Shown: positions 1 through 10,795, numbered from the stretch's first letter. The stretch: DNA of 64,000 bases from Ryuthela nishihirai (GCA_038380435.1 JAWZYU010000034.1:42098901-42162900); one strand, 5' to 3'. Numbers and translations: made by a program. The notes: generated by a model not told the origin, from the letters alone.

Positions 1-385
1 TGGGTTGTTTTACCTCTGAGCGGCACTTTTTTGCACACCATGGGCTAAATGGCCAGGTCACATGAATCCCGAAGGCTCAGAGAAGGTTTGGGGAGGGGAC
101 CCACTGGAACAGCTGTTGGGAGATAGATGGTAGCCTCCCGTCAAGGCCATCCAGCGTGTTCTTTAACGTGCACAGGGTATGGCTCTCCCGCACACGGGGC
201 CACGGCTTAACGTCCCATCCGACGGACGGCAGCATTTCCAAGCCCATCGGTGTCCCCTACTGACCGTGGGCAGGGCGGGGAATTTTGCGGAGATCAATCT
301 CAAAGCTGACCAAGCTGGGACTCGAACCTGGGAACTAGAGATTACGAGCCTGGCGCGCTACCGACTGAGCCACCCCCGCGCCCGG
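1..385 (-). mobile_element. SINE family A, one tail unit (copy 1)
   Basis: Minus-strand copy of the dominant SINE. Read 5'->3' on the minus strand it has a tRNA-like head (A box TGGCTCAGTCGG, B box GGTTCGAGTCC), a body containing GGATGGGACGTTAAGCCG and GCACGTTAAAGAAC, and a tail unit ending in GGTAAAACAACCCA. The tail end lies at base 1, so its target duplication falls outside the window. The GGGACGTTAA and CACGTTAAAGAAC body motifs recall the conserved central domains shared by SINE superfamilies of many invertebrates; which superfamily cannot be settled by eye. Non-autonomous: no protein is encoded. Confidence 0.9.
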
Positions 386-416
386 CAGATGGAAACCTAG
401 GGTCAAAGCCTCTAGA

Positions 417-749
417 GTGCTTTTTAAACGTGCACACATGGGTATGGCTGTCCTGCACACGGGACCATGGCTTTACGTACCCTCCAAAGGACGGCTGATT
501 TTCCAAGCTCATCGGTGTCCCTTTGTGACCGAGGGCAGCGCGTGGGTTACTGGAGATCAGTCTCTATCCAGCGACACTTGGGACTCGAATTTGGGAACTG
601 GATTGAGAGCTGTTTCCCAACAGCTGTTCCAGTAGGATTCAGTAGTCCCCCCAACTTTCTCTGAGCCTTCGGTGTCCTTGTGACCTGACCATTTAGCCCA
701 TTGTGTGCAAGAAAAAGTGTCGCTCAGAGATAAAACAACCCAACAACAC
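417..749. mobile_element. SINE family A, rearranged composite (copy 2)
   Basis: Degenerate body and head in minus orientation (417-612) run straight into a plus-oriented tail unit (about 605-749, ending AAAACAACCCAAC). No intact A box is visible. Divergence from neighbouring copies marks it as old; the head/tail inversion could come from deletion between two opposed copies. Confidence 0.75.
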
Positions 750-784
750 TTAAAAACTAACTTTATTCCTCACCATGCCGTGGG

Positions 785-1335
785 GGCAGGGGTGGCTCAG
801 TCGGTAGCGCGCCAGGCTCATAATCTGTAGTTCCAAGGTTCGAGTCCCAGCTGGGTCAGCGTTGAGATTTATCTCCGCAAAATTTCCCCGCCCTGCCCAC
901 GGTCAGTAGGGGACACCGATGGGCTTGGAAAGGCCGCCGTCCGTCGGATGGGACGTTAAACCGTGGCCCCGTGTGCGGGAGAGCCATACCCTGTGCACGT
1001 TAAAGAACACGCTGGATGGCCTTGACCGGAGGCTACCATCTGTCTCTCAACAGCTGTTCCAGTGAGTCCCTTCTCCCACCTTCTCTGAGCCTTCGGGGTC
1101 CATGTGACCTGGCCATTTAGCCCATGGTGTGCAAAAAAGTGCCGCTCAGAGGTAAAACAACCCAACGTTAAAGAACACGCTGGATGGCCTTGACGGTAGG
1201 CTACCATCTGTCTCTCAACAGCTGTTCCAGTGGGTCCCTTCTCCCACCTTCTCTGAGCCTTCGGGGTCCATGTGACCTGGCCATTTAGCCCATGGTGTGC
1301 AAAAAAGTGCCACTCAGAGGTAAAACAACCCAACC
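785..1335 (+). mobile_element. SINE family A, two tail units (copy 3)
   Basis: Plus-strand copy: tRNA-like head at 785-860, body to about 990, then two tandem tail units (about 998-1166 and 1167-1335). Bounded by a 14-bp target-site duplication, CACCATGCC[G/A]TGGG, at 771-784 and 1336-1349, direct evidence of retroposition. Its anticodon-loop position reads CAT, whereas most copies read CGT; this may be a CpG transition. Confidence 0.95.
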
Positions 1336-1349
1336 CACCATGCCATGGG

Positions 1350-1714
1350 TAACTCCTACATTACTAAGGAGGGGCCGGTAGACAGCGGATGCCGCAATAG
1401 ACATCACTGGATGAAAGGAGACCTTGTACGATATTTATAAGGCATTTAAGGCTAAGTAGGGATTCAGTGAATAATAGGATCCGTCTACCTATTGTAGATA
1501 AGAATGTAAAATTGATCTGCGACAGTTAATTCTGCAATAATTAAGAATTTAAGTCATGAAAAAGTTTCTGCGATATATGTTGCAAAAAACGTTATTTTGC
1601 ATAAGTATTATTTCTGATCTATAATCAGCAATATACGTTTGCTTTTACGGAATGGAAAAGCTGTTGATATTGATAGACAAAATTCTACCATTTCAGAATG
1701 AATCGCTCATGTCT
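1350..1714. other. Unassigned AT-rich sequence
   Basis: No gene, tandem repeat or transposon end recognised. It is the pre-insertion target sequence between two SINE insertions. Confidence 0.6.
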
Positions 1715-1726
1715 AACAACGGAAAA

Positions 1727-2452
1727 TTTTTGGGTTGGGTTGTTTTACCTCTGAGCGGCACTTTTTTGCACACCATGGGCTAAATGGCCAGATCACATGG
1801 ATCCCGAAGGCTCAGAGAAGGTTGGAGGAGGGGACCCACTGGAACAGCTGTTGGGAGACAGATGGTAGCCTCCCGTCAAGGCCATCCAGCGTGTTCTTTA
1901 ACGTTGGGTTGTTTTACCTCTGAGCGGCACTTTTTTGCTCACCATGGGCTAAATGGCCAGATCACATGGATCCCGAAGGCTCAGAGAAGGTTGGGGTAGG
2001 GGACCCATTGGAACAGCTGTTGGGAGACAGATGGTAGCCTCCCGTCAAGGCCATCCAGCGTGTTCTTTAACGTTGGGTTGTTTTACCTCTGAGCGGCACT
2101 TTTTTGCACACCATGGCCTAAATGGCCAGGTCACATGGACCCCGAAGACTCAGAGAAGGTTGGGGGAGGGGACCCACTGAAACAGCTATTGAGAGACAGA
2201 TGGTAGCCTCCCGTCAAGGCCATCCAGCGTGTTCTTTAACCTGCACAGGGTATGGCTCTCTCCCACACACGGGGCTTAACGTCCCATCCGTCGGACGGCG
2301 GCCTTTCCAAGCCCATCGGTGTCCCCTACTGACCGTGGGCAGGGCGGGGAATTTTGCGGAGATAAATCTCAACGCTGACCCAGCTGGGACTCGAACCTGG
2401 GAACTACAGATTACGAGCCTGGCGCGCTACCGAACGAGCCACCCCCATCCCG
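1727..2452 (-). mobile_element. SINE family A, three tail units (copy 4)
   Basis: Minus-strand copy with three tail units (unit starts near 1735, 1903 and 2072, spacing about 169 bp), then body and head. A perfect 12-bp target duplication AACAACGGAAAA flanks it at 1715-1726 and 2453-2464, so the three-unit tail lies within a single insertion event or grew after it. Confidence 0.95.
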
Positions 2453-2464
2453 AACAACGGAAAA

Positions 2465-2765
2465 ACGTATCTGACAACGAATGAGACATTGTAGTAAAAA
2501 TGAAATAGCCCCTGTACGATGGCTGCACTGCGTGATAACTATACGTGATAACTATACGATGATGATAACTATCACTAATTCAGCTGTTTTCTCTTTATGT
2601 ATCTCTATCCGTTTGTAGACGTTATATTTATTTTTGTTTTTAAAGGAAACGTTGTTTCTTAGGTTCGATAGTCATTAATGAAATATTATGATTCGAAATT
2701 TCCGAGCAGCTTCAACAACACCCTCTAACGGTGGAAAAATAAAGAAAATCTCAAAAATTTAGCGC
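2465..2765. other. Unassigned AT-rich sequence
   Basis: Contains a short imperfect run of GATAACTATAC-type repeats near 2533-2575; otherwise nothing recognised. Confidence 0.5.
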
Positions 2766-3797
2766 AGCCGTCCCATGGCCGAGTGGTTAGCACGCTTGGC
2801 TACTGATCTACGGGACCTGGGTTCGAGCCCCGGGTAAGGCATGGATGTATGTGTCGTTTTCCCGCTGAGGTCCTGCCATACTCTCAGACCTTCTATTATG
2901 GCATATAAACTGACAGGCTCCTGTCAGACCTCTGTGGCAAGCAGCTGCTTGAGGGGGTATTTATTTATTTAGCCGTCCCATGGCTGAGTGGTTAGCGCGC
3001 TTGGCTAGTGATCTAAGAGACCTGGGTTCGAGCCCCGGGTAAGGAATGGATGTATGTGTCGTTTTTCTGCTGAGGTCCTGCCATCCTCTCAGACCTTCTA
3101 CTTATGGCATGTAAACTGACAGGCTCCTGTTAGACTTCTGTGGCAAGCAGCTGCTTGAGTGGGTATTCATTTATTTAGCCATCCCATGGCCGAGTGGTTA
3201 GCGCGCATGGCTAGTGATCTAAGAGACCTGGGTTCGAGCCCCGGGTAAGGAATGGATGTATGTGTCGTTTTTCTGCTGAGGTCCTGCCATCCTCTCAGAC
3301 CTTCTACTTATGGCATGTAAACTGACAGGCTCCTGTCAGACTTCTGGGGCAAGCAGCTGCTTGAGTGGGTATTCATTTATTTAGCCATCCCATGGCCGAG
3401 TGGTTAGCGCGCATGGCTAGTGATCTAAGAACCTGGGTTCGAGCCCCGGGTAGGGCATGGATGTATGTGTCGTTTTCCTGCTGAGGTCCTGCCATACTCT
3501 CAGACCTTCTATTATGGCATATAAACTGACAGGCTCCTGTTAGACTTCTGTGGCAAGCAGCTGCTTGAGTGGGTATTCATTTATTTAGCCATCCCATGGC
3601 CGAGTGGTTAGCGCGCATGGCTAGTGATCTAAGAGACCTCGGTTCGAGCCCCGGGTAGGGCATGGATGTATGTGTCGTTTTCCTGCTGAGGTCCTGCCAT
3701 CCTCTCAGACCTTCTATTATGGCATATAAACTGACAGGCTCCTGTTAGACCTCTGTGGCAAGCAGCTGCTTGAGGGGGTATTTATTTATTTTTTATT
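2766..3797 (+). mobile_element. SINE family B, five-unit head-to-tail array
   Basis: Five direct units start at 2766, 2971, 3177, 3383 and 3587 (spacing 204-206 bp). Each has a tRNA-like head (A-box-like TGGCCGAGTGG, B-box-like GGTTCGAGCCC), a body with GCTGAGGTCCTGCCAT and AACTGACAGGCTCCTGT, and a TATTTATTTATT-type end joined directly to the next head. The long-variable-arm style head resembles Leu/Ser-type tRNAs but is not a functional tRNA gene. Units 3-5 share head variants (ATCCCATGG, GCGCATGGCTAG), so they probably arose from one another. Confidence 0.9.
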
Positions 3798-4124
3798 TAT
3801 ATTGCACACAATCTGTTTATGCTAGAAATTAGAATTTAATTGTCTCCATATCACAAGGGGATAAAAAAATGCAACTTTTTTTTTTAAAAAAAAAGGGAAA
3901 AATGAAATATTCTTTTTGCGTTTTACAGAGACCAATATTTGTAAAACATAACAACTGGCATTCTCTCAATGATCAGTTAATTCGATTTGCATTGTTATAA
4001 GATGTCAAAGGTTTATCATTGAATAACCCTAATTCTTTTTAGAAAACAATCATCTCATATTAGCCAGAAGCTATATGGAATCTAGAATAGTTTTGTACTA
4101 TTAATATTAAACTCTCTCTCTCTC
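3798..4124. other. Unassigned AT-rich sequence
   Basis: Holds an A/T homopolymer patch (about 3871-3900) and a short CT microsatellite (about 4110-4124) into which the next SINE inserted. No coding signal. Confidence 0.5.
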
Positions 4125-4641
4125 TAGGGCGGTGGTGACTCAGTCGGTGGCGCGCCAGGCTTGTAATATGTAGTTCCCAGGTTCGAGTCCCAGTTGGGTC
4201 AGCGTTGAGATTTATCTCCGCAAAATTCCCCTCCCTGCCCACGGTCAGTAGGGGATACCGATGGGCTTGGAATGGTCGCCATTCGTCGGATGGGACGTTA
4301 AGCCGTGGTCCGAAGTGCATGGCCTTGACGGAGGTAACCATCTGTCTCTTAAAAGCTGTTCCGGTGGATCCCCTCCCCAAACTTTCTCTGAGCTTTCGGG
4401 GTCCTTGTGACCTGGCCATTTAGCCCATTGTGTGAAAAAAAAGTGCCGTTCAGAGGTAAAACAACCCAACGTTAAAGAACACGCTGGATGGCCTTGACGG
4501 GAGGCTACCATCTGTCTCTTAACAGCTGTTCCAGTGGATCCCCTCCCCCAACCTTCTCTAAGCCTTCGGGGTCCTTGTGACCTGTCCATTTAGCCCATTG
4601 TGTGCACAAAAGTGCCAGTTCAGAAGTAAAACTACCTAATC
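4125..4641 (+). mobile_element. SINE family A with partly deleted first tail unit (copy 5)
   Basis: Diverged plus-strand copy. The body is joined at about 4320 to the middle of a tail unit (the GTTAAAGAACACGCTGG segment is missing), followed by one complete unit. CT-microsatellite sequence on both sides (about 4110-4124 and 4645-4656) suggests insertion into a CT repeat with target duplication. Confidence 0.85.
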
Positions 4642-4762
4642 CAAATCTCTCTCTCTTTTTATATATATACACGTATTGGGCAGAGAAATGAAGAATTTTA
4701 AATTACGTCTAAAAAAATTGAATTTCTACATACAAAAAGACAAGCAGACGACAAAGTGGATT

Positions 4763-5143
4763 GGATTGTTTTACCTCTGAGAGGCACTTTTTTGCACACC
4801 ATGGGCTAAATGGCCAGGCCACAAGGACCCCGAAGGCTCAGAGAAGGTTGGGGGAGGGGACCCACTGGAACAGCTGTTGGGAGACAGATGGTAGCCTCCC
4901 GTCAAGGCCATCCAGCGTGTTCTTTAACGTGCACAGGGTATTGCTCTCCCGTACACGGGGCCACGGCTTAACGTCCCATCCGACGAACGGCGGCCTTTTC
5001 AAGCCCAGCGGTGTCCCCTACTGACCGTGGGCAAGGCGGGGAAATTTTGCAGAGATAAATCTCAACGCTGACCCAGCTGGGACTCGAACCTGGGAACTAC
5101 AGATTACGAGCCTGGCGCGCTACCGACTGAGCCACCCCCGCCC
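4763..5143 (-). mobile_element. SINE family A, one tail unit (copy 6)
   Basis: Minus-strand, near-consensus single-unit copy. Perfect 15-bp target duplication ACGACAAAGTGGATT at 4748-4762 and 5144-5158. This is the clearest definition of the minimal element, about 380 bp from the tRNA-like head to the AACCCAA-type end. Confidence 0.95.
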
Positions 5144-5344
5144 ACGACAAAGTGGATTCGTTCTTGTAATATTGTATCGATATCTCTATAAAATGGTTAC
5201 GGTTATGAAGAATTTTAAAATATCTTAAAATATTTTCAGCTTTCTATTTCATTTCAGTCTTCGGGCGTTTCACAGGAGAAAAATAAGCTGCTTGGACAAA
5301 TCCTAACAAATGGGACATTACTCAGCAAACATCCGCCCTGAAAA

Positions 5345-5608
5345 ATGATGACGCATTACATTGGAAAATATAGAGAGAGAAAAAAAACCGAGAATAAGAT
5401 TCCTACTCACGTGAGTGTCGAACAAAGAAGATTTAAGAAAGTTAGGTCACGTTTCTGTTTCATGGATCCGAACATTTCGGGAGAGGGAGGATTGGTAATT
5501 TGTGACACCGTTGATACTGTTACAGATATTTCTATTTATTGTCCTATAGAATGCAATCATGCGACTGTTGAGTTTTTTACTCGAAGCTGTGGATTCATTA
5601 AATCATAG
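5345..5608 (+). other. Unrecognised open frame, 87 codons
   Basis: Open frame of 87 residues with several Cys and a basic N-terminal half (KYRERKKTENK). I recognise no domain, and there is no visible splice or promoter context. It sits in unique sequence just before a satellite, so chance is the default explanation. Confidence 0.15.
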
Positions 5609-7640
5609 TTAGGGAATCCTGAATGCAGAAATGGATTCACGGTCATAGATCTGTTAACACATACTTACGGATCTGGATATTCATAAATCGCTGAAGATAA
5701 ATAAATGAATCCGTAGATTTGCAATCATTGAATAGAGAGTAATGTATGCATAGTCATGGTTCTGTCAACAGATAGCAATGAATCCATAATCATGTATCAT
5801 TGAACAGATAGCTATGGATCCATGTCATGGATCAGTGAACATATGACAATGGATCAGTGAATGCAGTAATGGATCCACAGTCATGGATCACTGAACAGAG
5901 AGTAATGGATCCCAGTCATAGATCATTAAACATACAGCAATGGATCCATAGTCATGGATCGTTGAACAGACAGTAATGGATCCACAGTCATAAATCTTTG
6001 AACAGACACCAATGGATCCATAGTCATGGATCATTGAACAGACAGTAATGGATCCACACTCATAAATCTTTGAACAGACACCAATGGATCCATAGTCATG
6101 GATCATTGAACAGACAGTAATGGATCCACAGTCATAAATCTTTGAACAGACACCAATGGATCCATAGTCATGGATCATTGAACAGACGGTAATGGATCCA
6201 CAGTCATAAATCTTTGAACAGACACCAATGGATCCATAGTCATGGATCATTGAACAGACGGTAATGGATCCACAGTCATAAATTTTGAACAGACACCAAT
6301 GGATCCATAGTCATGGATCATTGAACAGACAGTAATGGATCCACAGTCATAAATCTCTAAAGAGACACCAATGGATCCATAGTCATTGATCATTGAACAG
6401 AGATTAATGGATCCACAGTCATAAATATCTGAAGAGACACCAATGGATCCATGATCATGGATCATTGAACAGACAGTAATGGATTCACAGTCATAAATCT
6501 CTGAAGAGACACCAATGGATCCATAGTCATGGATCATTGAACAGACAGTAATGGATCCACAGTCATAAATCTCTGAAGAGACACCAATGGATCCATAGTC
6601 ATGGATCATTGAACAGACAATAATGGATCCACAGTCATAAATCTTTGAACAGACACCAATGGATCCATAGTCATGGATCATTGAACAGACAGTAATCGAT
6701 CCACACTCATAAATCTTTGAACAGACACCAATGGATCCGTAGTCATGGATCATTGAACAGACAGTAATGGATCCACACTCATAAATCTTTGAACAGACAC
6801 CAATCGATCCATAGTCATGGATCATTGAACAGACAGTAATGGATCCACACTCATAAATCTTTGAACAGACACCAATGGATCCATAGTCATGGATCATTGA
6901 ACAGGCGGTAATGGATCCACAGTCATAAATCTTTGAACAGACACCAATGGATCCATAGTCATGGATCATTGAACAGACAGTAATGGATCCACAGTCATAA
7001 ATCTCTAAAGAGACACCAATGGATCCATAGTCATTGATCATTGAACAGAGATTAATGGATCCACAGTCATAAATATCTGAAGAGACACCAATGGATCCAT
7101 GATCATGGATCATTGAACAGACAGTAATGGATTCACAGTCATAAATCTCTGAAGAGACACCAATGGATCCATAGTCATTGATCATTGAACAGAGATTAAT
7201 GGATCCACAGTCATAAATATCTGAAGAGAAACCAATGGATCCATAGTCATGGATCATTGAACAGACAATAATGGATCCACAGTCATAAATCTTTGAACAG
7301 ACACCAATGGATCCATAGTCATGGATCATTGAACAGACAGTAATCGATCCACAGTAATAAATCTTTGAACAGACACCAATGGATTCGTAGTCATGGATCA
7401 TTGAACAGATAGAAGTGGATCCACAGTCATGGATCATTGAACAAATAACAATGGATCTATAGTCTTGGATCATTGAACAGATAGAAATGGATCCACAGTC
7501 ATGGATCATTGAACAAATAACAATGGATCCATACTCACGGATCGTTGAACAGATAATGATGTCTCTAGAGTAATGCATCACTGAACACATATCAATGCAT
7601 TTATATTCATCAATCCTTCAGCACATACCCATAATTCCTT
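5590..7640. repeat. 36/72-bp satellite array
   Basis: About 55 tandem monomers of 36 bp, mostly alternating as a 72-bp dimer: one half around CCATAGTCATGGATCATTGA, the other around CCACAGTCATAAATCTTTGA. Edges (5590-5890 and 7500-7640) are degenerate and the centre is homogeneous. A longer block is repeated 648 bp apart (9 x 72): the AAATCTCTAAAGAG variant at 6351 recurs at 6999, and the GGCGGT/GACGGT variant at 6256 recurs at 6904. The minus strand is open for most of the array because 36 is a multiple of 3. Confidence 0.95.
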
Positions 7641-8061
7641 TGATTATTACTCATGAATCATCGATCATCACATGCCATGGATACAACATTAATCCATTGC
7701 TATTCTATCTATATATATATCCATCTATTCATACTCTCCAGTTCGTTGATTTTGTACTAATGTTCAAATGTTATGTGTATCGATATAATACATAAGAAAT
7801 TTTGACACATCAAAACAGAGAAAAATTCTTCTACATGCAGAAATTCGATTCTGACCCGTTTAAACACATCAGCTATGTAGTAACTGGATTTAGGCTTAAC
7901 ACACTAAAAGCTATTAATTATGACCTGCAAATCTTGCAGTATTCACTTGTATATTTCTAACTCTATCGAATCTTTATTAGATTATAAATAAATCGCTAAA
8001 CATTATCTTTCAAAATCCCAAAAACTATTAGAAAAGCACACACACTTCTGACAACGTAATA
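7641..8061. other. Unassigned AT-rich sequence
   Basis: No recognisable gene or repeat. It ends at the TA target site of the Tc1-like element. Confidence 0.5.
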
Positions 8062-8690
8062 CAGTACTGTGCAAATTAGTTGGGACAATAGGAAAATGCA
8101 GTAACAAAGACACAACTAAAATATTTATTTGTTTAATAGTGTAGTTAATAGCGAATGTGACCCCCCTTAGTTTTAATTACTTCTTCCACCCTCTCAACCA
8201 TTGATGCCACTAGCTTTCCACACATCTCTTTCACTTCAGGGTCGTGGTACCACACTTTCATGACACTTTCTATCATTTTGGTTTTCGTCGTGCAATCCAT
8301 CTTAGATATGCGCGCTTTAATAATGGCCTACAAATTTTCAATGGGGTTTAGATCGGGTGAATTTCCTGGCCACTCCAATACCTTCGAATGTTGCTGGGTA
8401 AAGAAGCTCTTAAGAAGCTTAGAATTGTGGCATGGAGCCAGATCCTGTTGAAATAACCCATCGCCATTAGGAAACAGCTTCTGCAGTGTTGGGACTATTT
8501 TCGCCTCCAGAACGCCTATGTACTTTTTGCTGTCCATCATTCCTTCAATGGGGTGAAGCGTCTGTGGCCCAAAAGCTGTGAAACATCCCCAAAACGTGAC
8601 CTTGGATGGGTGTTTGGGGGATTGCTGGATGTGGCCGGATCGAAGAGGTTCTCTAGGCTTCGCTTGTCCCAACTAATTCCCACAGTACTG
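8062..8690 (-). mobile_element. Internally deleted Tc1-like DNA transposon
   Basis: A 629-bp element with terminal inverted repeats starting CAGTACTGTG and containing AATTAGTTGGGACAA, about 28 bp with three mismatches, flanked by TA at 8060-8061 and 8691-8692. Full Tc1 elements are about 1.6 kb, so roughly 1 kb including the DNA-binding domain is missing; the transposase C-terminal part starts almost at the right repeat. Non-autonomous, but potentially mobilisable by a relative. Confidence 0.9.
8145..8672 (-). pseudogene. Tc1-like transposase, C-terminal remnant with stop codon
   Basis: Minus-strand reading frame showing the C-terminal half of a Tc1-family DDE transposase: VTFWGCFTAFG, then FQQDLAPCHNS (second catalytic Asp region) and LEWPGNSPDLNPIENL (the DLNPIEN signature with the third acidic residue). 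A TAG stop follows NPIENL where the family usually has Trp (TGG to TAG). The frame then continues, AIIKARISKM to TKGGHIRY, ending at 8145. The paired-like DNA-binding domain and first catalytic Asp region are absent. Cannot encode active enzyme. Confidence 0.9.
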
Positions 8691-8865
8691 TATGTAGCAT
8701 GAGCATAATTATGATTTTTCGAAGTACCAGGATGAAAGATCCCATAACCTTCTCCATCTGAGGGTATCCAATAAGTGGCATGAGTCGCAAAGGATAACAC
8801 AAAAATCACCAAAAGGTGAGTCCCAAGGGGCAGAAAAACAATGAAAAATATGGTAGATCAGGATA

Positions 8866-9022
8866 CTAGATCAAAAAGTGTTCCTGATCGAAAACCAATG
8901 GTCTAGTCCTCTTGAATCTGATCATAGGATCACGATCATACTTTAAAATGTTAGTAATGAAATCGTGAGGATTGGTGTCCACAGCTTCTAAGAATTTCTT
9001 AGAGATCTGCTTTATATGAGTG
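8866..9022 (-). pseudogene. LINE-A ORF2 extreme C-terminus
   Basis: Minus-strand frame THIKQISKKFLEAVDT...DQEHFLI followed by a TAG stop at 8866-8868. It continues the protein segment that ends GDLGVQHIY at 9752 on the far side of a SINE-A. The tail resembles Jockey C-termini (a helix of the type 'I..LS.KF...V..HPN'). Confidence 0.8.
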
Positions 9023-9742
9023 TTGGGTTGTTTTACCTCTGAGCGGCACTTTTTTGCACACCATGGGCTAAATGGCCAGGTCACATGGACCCCGAAGGCT
9101 CAGAGAAGGTTGGGGGAGGGGACCCACTGGAACAGCTGTCGGGAGACAGATGGTAGCCTCCCGTCAAGGCCATCCAGCGTGTTCTTTAACGTTGGGTTGT
9201 TTTACCTCTGAGCGGCACTTTTTTGCACACCATGGGCTAAATGGCCAGGTCACATGGACCCCGAAGGCTCAGAGAAGGTTGGGGGAGGGGACCCACTGGA
9301 ACAGCTGTTGGGAGACAGATGGTAGCCTTCCGTCAAGGCCATCCAGCGTGTTCTTTAACGTTGGGTTGTTTTACCTCTGAGCGGCACTTTTTTGCACACC
9401 ATGGGCTAAATGGCCAGGTCACATGGACCCCGAAGGCTCAGAGAAGGTTGGGGGAGGGGACCCACTGGAACAGCTGTTGGGAGACAGATGGTAGCCTCCC
9501 GTCAAGGCCATCCAGCGTGTTCTTTAATGTGCTCAGGGTATGGCTCTCCCGCACACGGGGCCACGGCTTAACGTCCCATCCGACAGACGGCGTCCTTTCC
9601 AAGTCCATCGGTGTCCCCTACTGACCGTGGGCAGGCGGGGAATTTTGCGGAGATAAATCTCAACGCTGACCCAGCTGGGACTCGAATTTGGGAACTACAG
9701 ATTACGAGCCTGGCGCGCTACCTACTGAGCCACCCCCGCCCC
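9023..9742 (-). mobile_element. SINE family A, three tail units, in LINE-A (copy 7)
   Basis: Minus-strand copy, three tail units (starts near 9023, 9192 and 9361) with head ending at 9742. Imperfect 9-bp target duplication ATATGAGTG (9014-9022) and ATATAGGTG (9743-9751). Joining the flanks restores the LINE-A reading order. Confidence 0.92.
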
Positions 9743-10230
9743 ATATAGGTGTAAATATGTTGGACGCCTAAATCCCCATGTATTTGTCTGTTTGTCACAA
9801 ACCATGGGGCATTTACGGCCTGTCTCAAGATTTTATTTTGATAGATCTGGAGTTTCTCAATATTTGCCTTTGTCGTGTTAGCCCACATGGGGGCTGCATG
9901 TGTTATAACGGGTCTAAGAACTGTATGGTCATAAAGTAGTATCTTATGATCAATGGAGAGGATAGAATTCCTCCCCATCAAAGGGCCAAGTTGGCATCGA
10001 ATCATGTTTGCTTCTTGCAGAACATTTTCAATGTGCTTGTCCTACCTGAGCTTGCTATGCAAGGTAACGCCCAGATACAGTTTTCTGCCAGTTAAGTGGT
10101 GTATCGAAAAAGTTGAGAGTCTGGGGGTTAGTGACTCTTTTGGTGGTAAATAAAACTAAAGCACTTTTCTCAACGTGGATTGCAATGTTCCATTTACTAT
10201 ACCATTGCTCTATCTTATCCAAGCTTTGAT
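9743..10230 (-). pseudogene. LINE-A reverse transcriptase, thumb and C-terminal part
   Basis: Minus-strand protein pieces SLDKIEQWYSKWNIAIHVEK, then a block with HVEKSALVLFTTKR, then LRPVITHAAPMWANT, KLQIYQNKILRQAVNAPWF and GDLGVQHI. These are the post-catalytic and thumb-region signatures of Jockey-clade ORF2 (RP-(I/L)-TYA-PVW, Q-NK-LR...NAPWF-RN, LH-DL). A frameshift near 10060 separates the first block from the second. Bounded on both sides by SINE-As whose heads point towards each other. Confidence 0.88.
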
Positions 10231-10783
10231 GGGGGCGGGGGTGGCTCAGTCGGTAGCGCGCCAGGCTCGTAATCTGTAATTCCCAGGTTCGAGTCCCAGC
10301 TGGGTCAGCGTTGAGATTTATCTCCGCAAAATTCCCCGCCCTGCCCACGGTCAGTAGGGGACACCGATGGGCTTGGAAAGGCCGCCGTCCGTCGGATGGG
10401 ACGTTAAGCCGTGGCCCCGTGTGCGGGAGAGACATACCCTGTGCACGTTAAAGAACACGCTGGATAGCCTTGACGGAAGGCTACCATCTGTCTCCCAACA
10501 GCTGTTCCAGTGGGTCCCCTGCCCCAACCTTCTCTGAGCCTTCGGGGTCCATGTGACCTGCCATTTAGCCCATGGTGTGCAAAAAATTGCCGCTCAGAGG
10601 TAAAACAACCCAACGTTAAAGAACACGCTGGATGGCCTTGACGGAAGGCTACCATCTGTCTCCCAACATCTGTTCCAGTGGGTCCCCTCCCCCAACCTTT
10701 TCTGAGCCTTCGGGGTCCATGTGACCTGGCCATTTAACCCATGGTGTGCAAAAAAGTGCCGCTCAGAGGTAAAACAACCCAAC
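10231..10783 (+). mobile_element. SINE family A, two tail units, in LINE-A (copy 8)
   Basis: Plus-strand copy with two tail units, flanked by CCAAGCTTTGAT (10219-10230) and CCAAGCTCTAAT (10784-10795), an aged target duplication. It interrupts the Jockey reverse transcriptase between ...INRLE and SLDKIEQ. Confidence 0.92.
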
Positions 10784-10795
10784 CCAAGCTCTAAT

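Noticed and set aside
4763..5143. tRNA genes at the SINE-A heads
   Set aside because: A and B boxes are present but the heads are fused to a SINE body, acceptor ends do not pair, and the copies lie in target-duplicated retroposons.
6247..7590. A 447-residue repetitive protein
   Set aside because: The frame coincides exactly with a 36-bp satellite whose period is a multiple of 3, and a frameshift splits it; no start or splice context seen. Kept only as a curiosity.
8537..8812. A 91-residue minus-strand open frame
   Set aside because: It overlaps the Tc1-like transposase in another frame and crosses the transposon boundary.
9020..9624. Recurrent open frames beginning MGCFTSERHFFAHHG or MARSHGPRRLREGWG as protein genes
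   Set aside because: They are antisense or offset readings of SINE-A tail units; they rotate through frames because the unit is 169 bp, and they change with every insertion.
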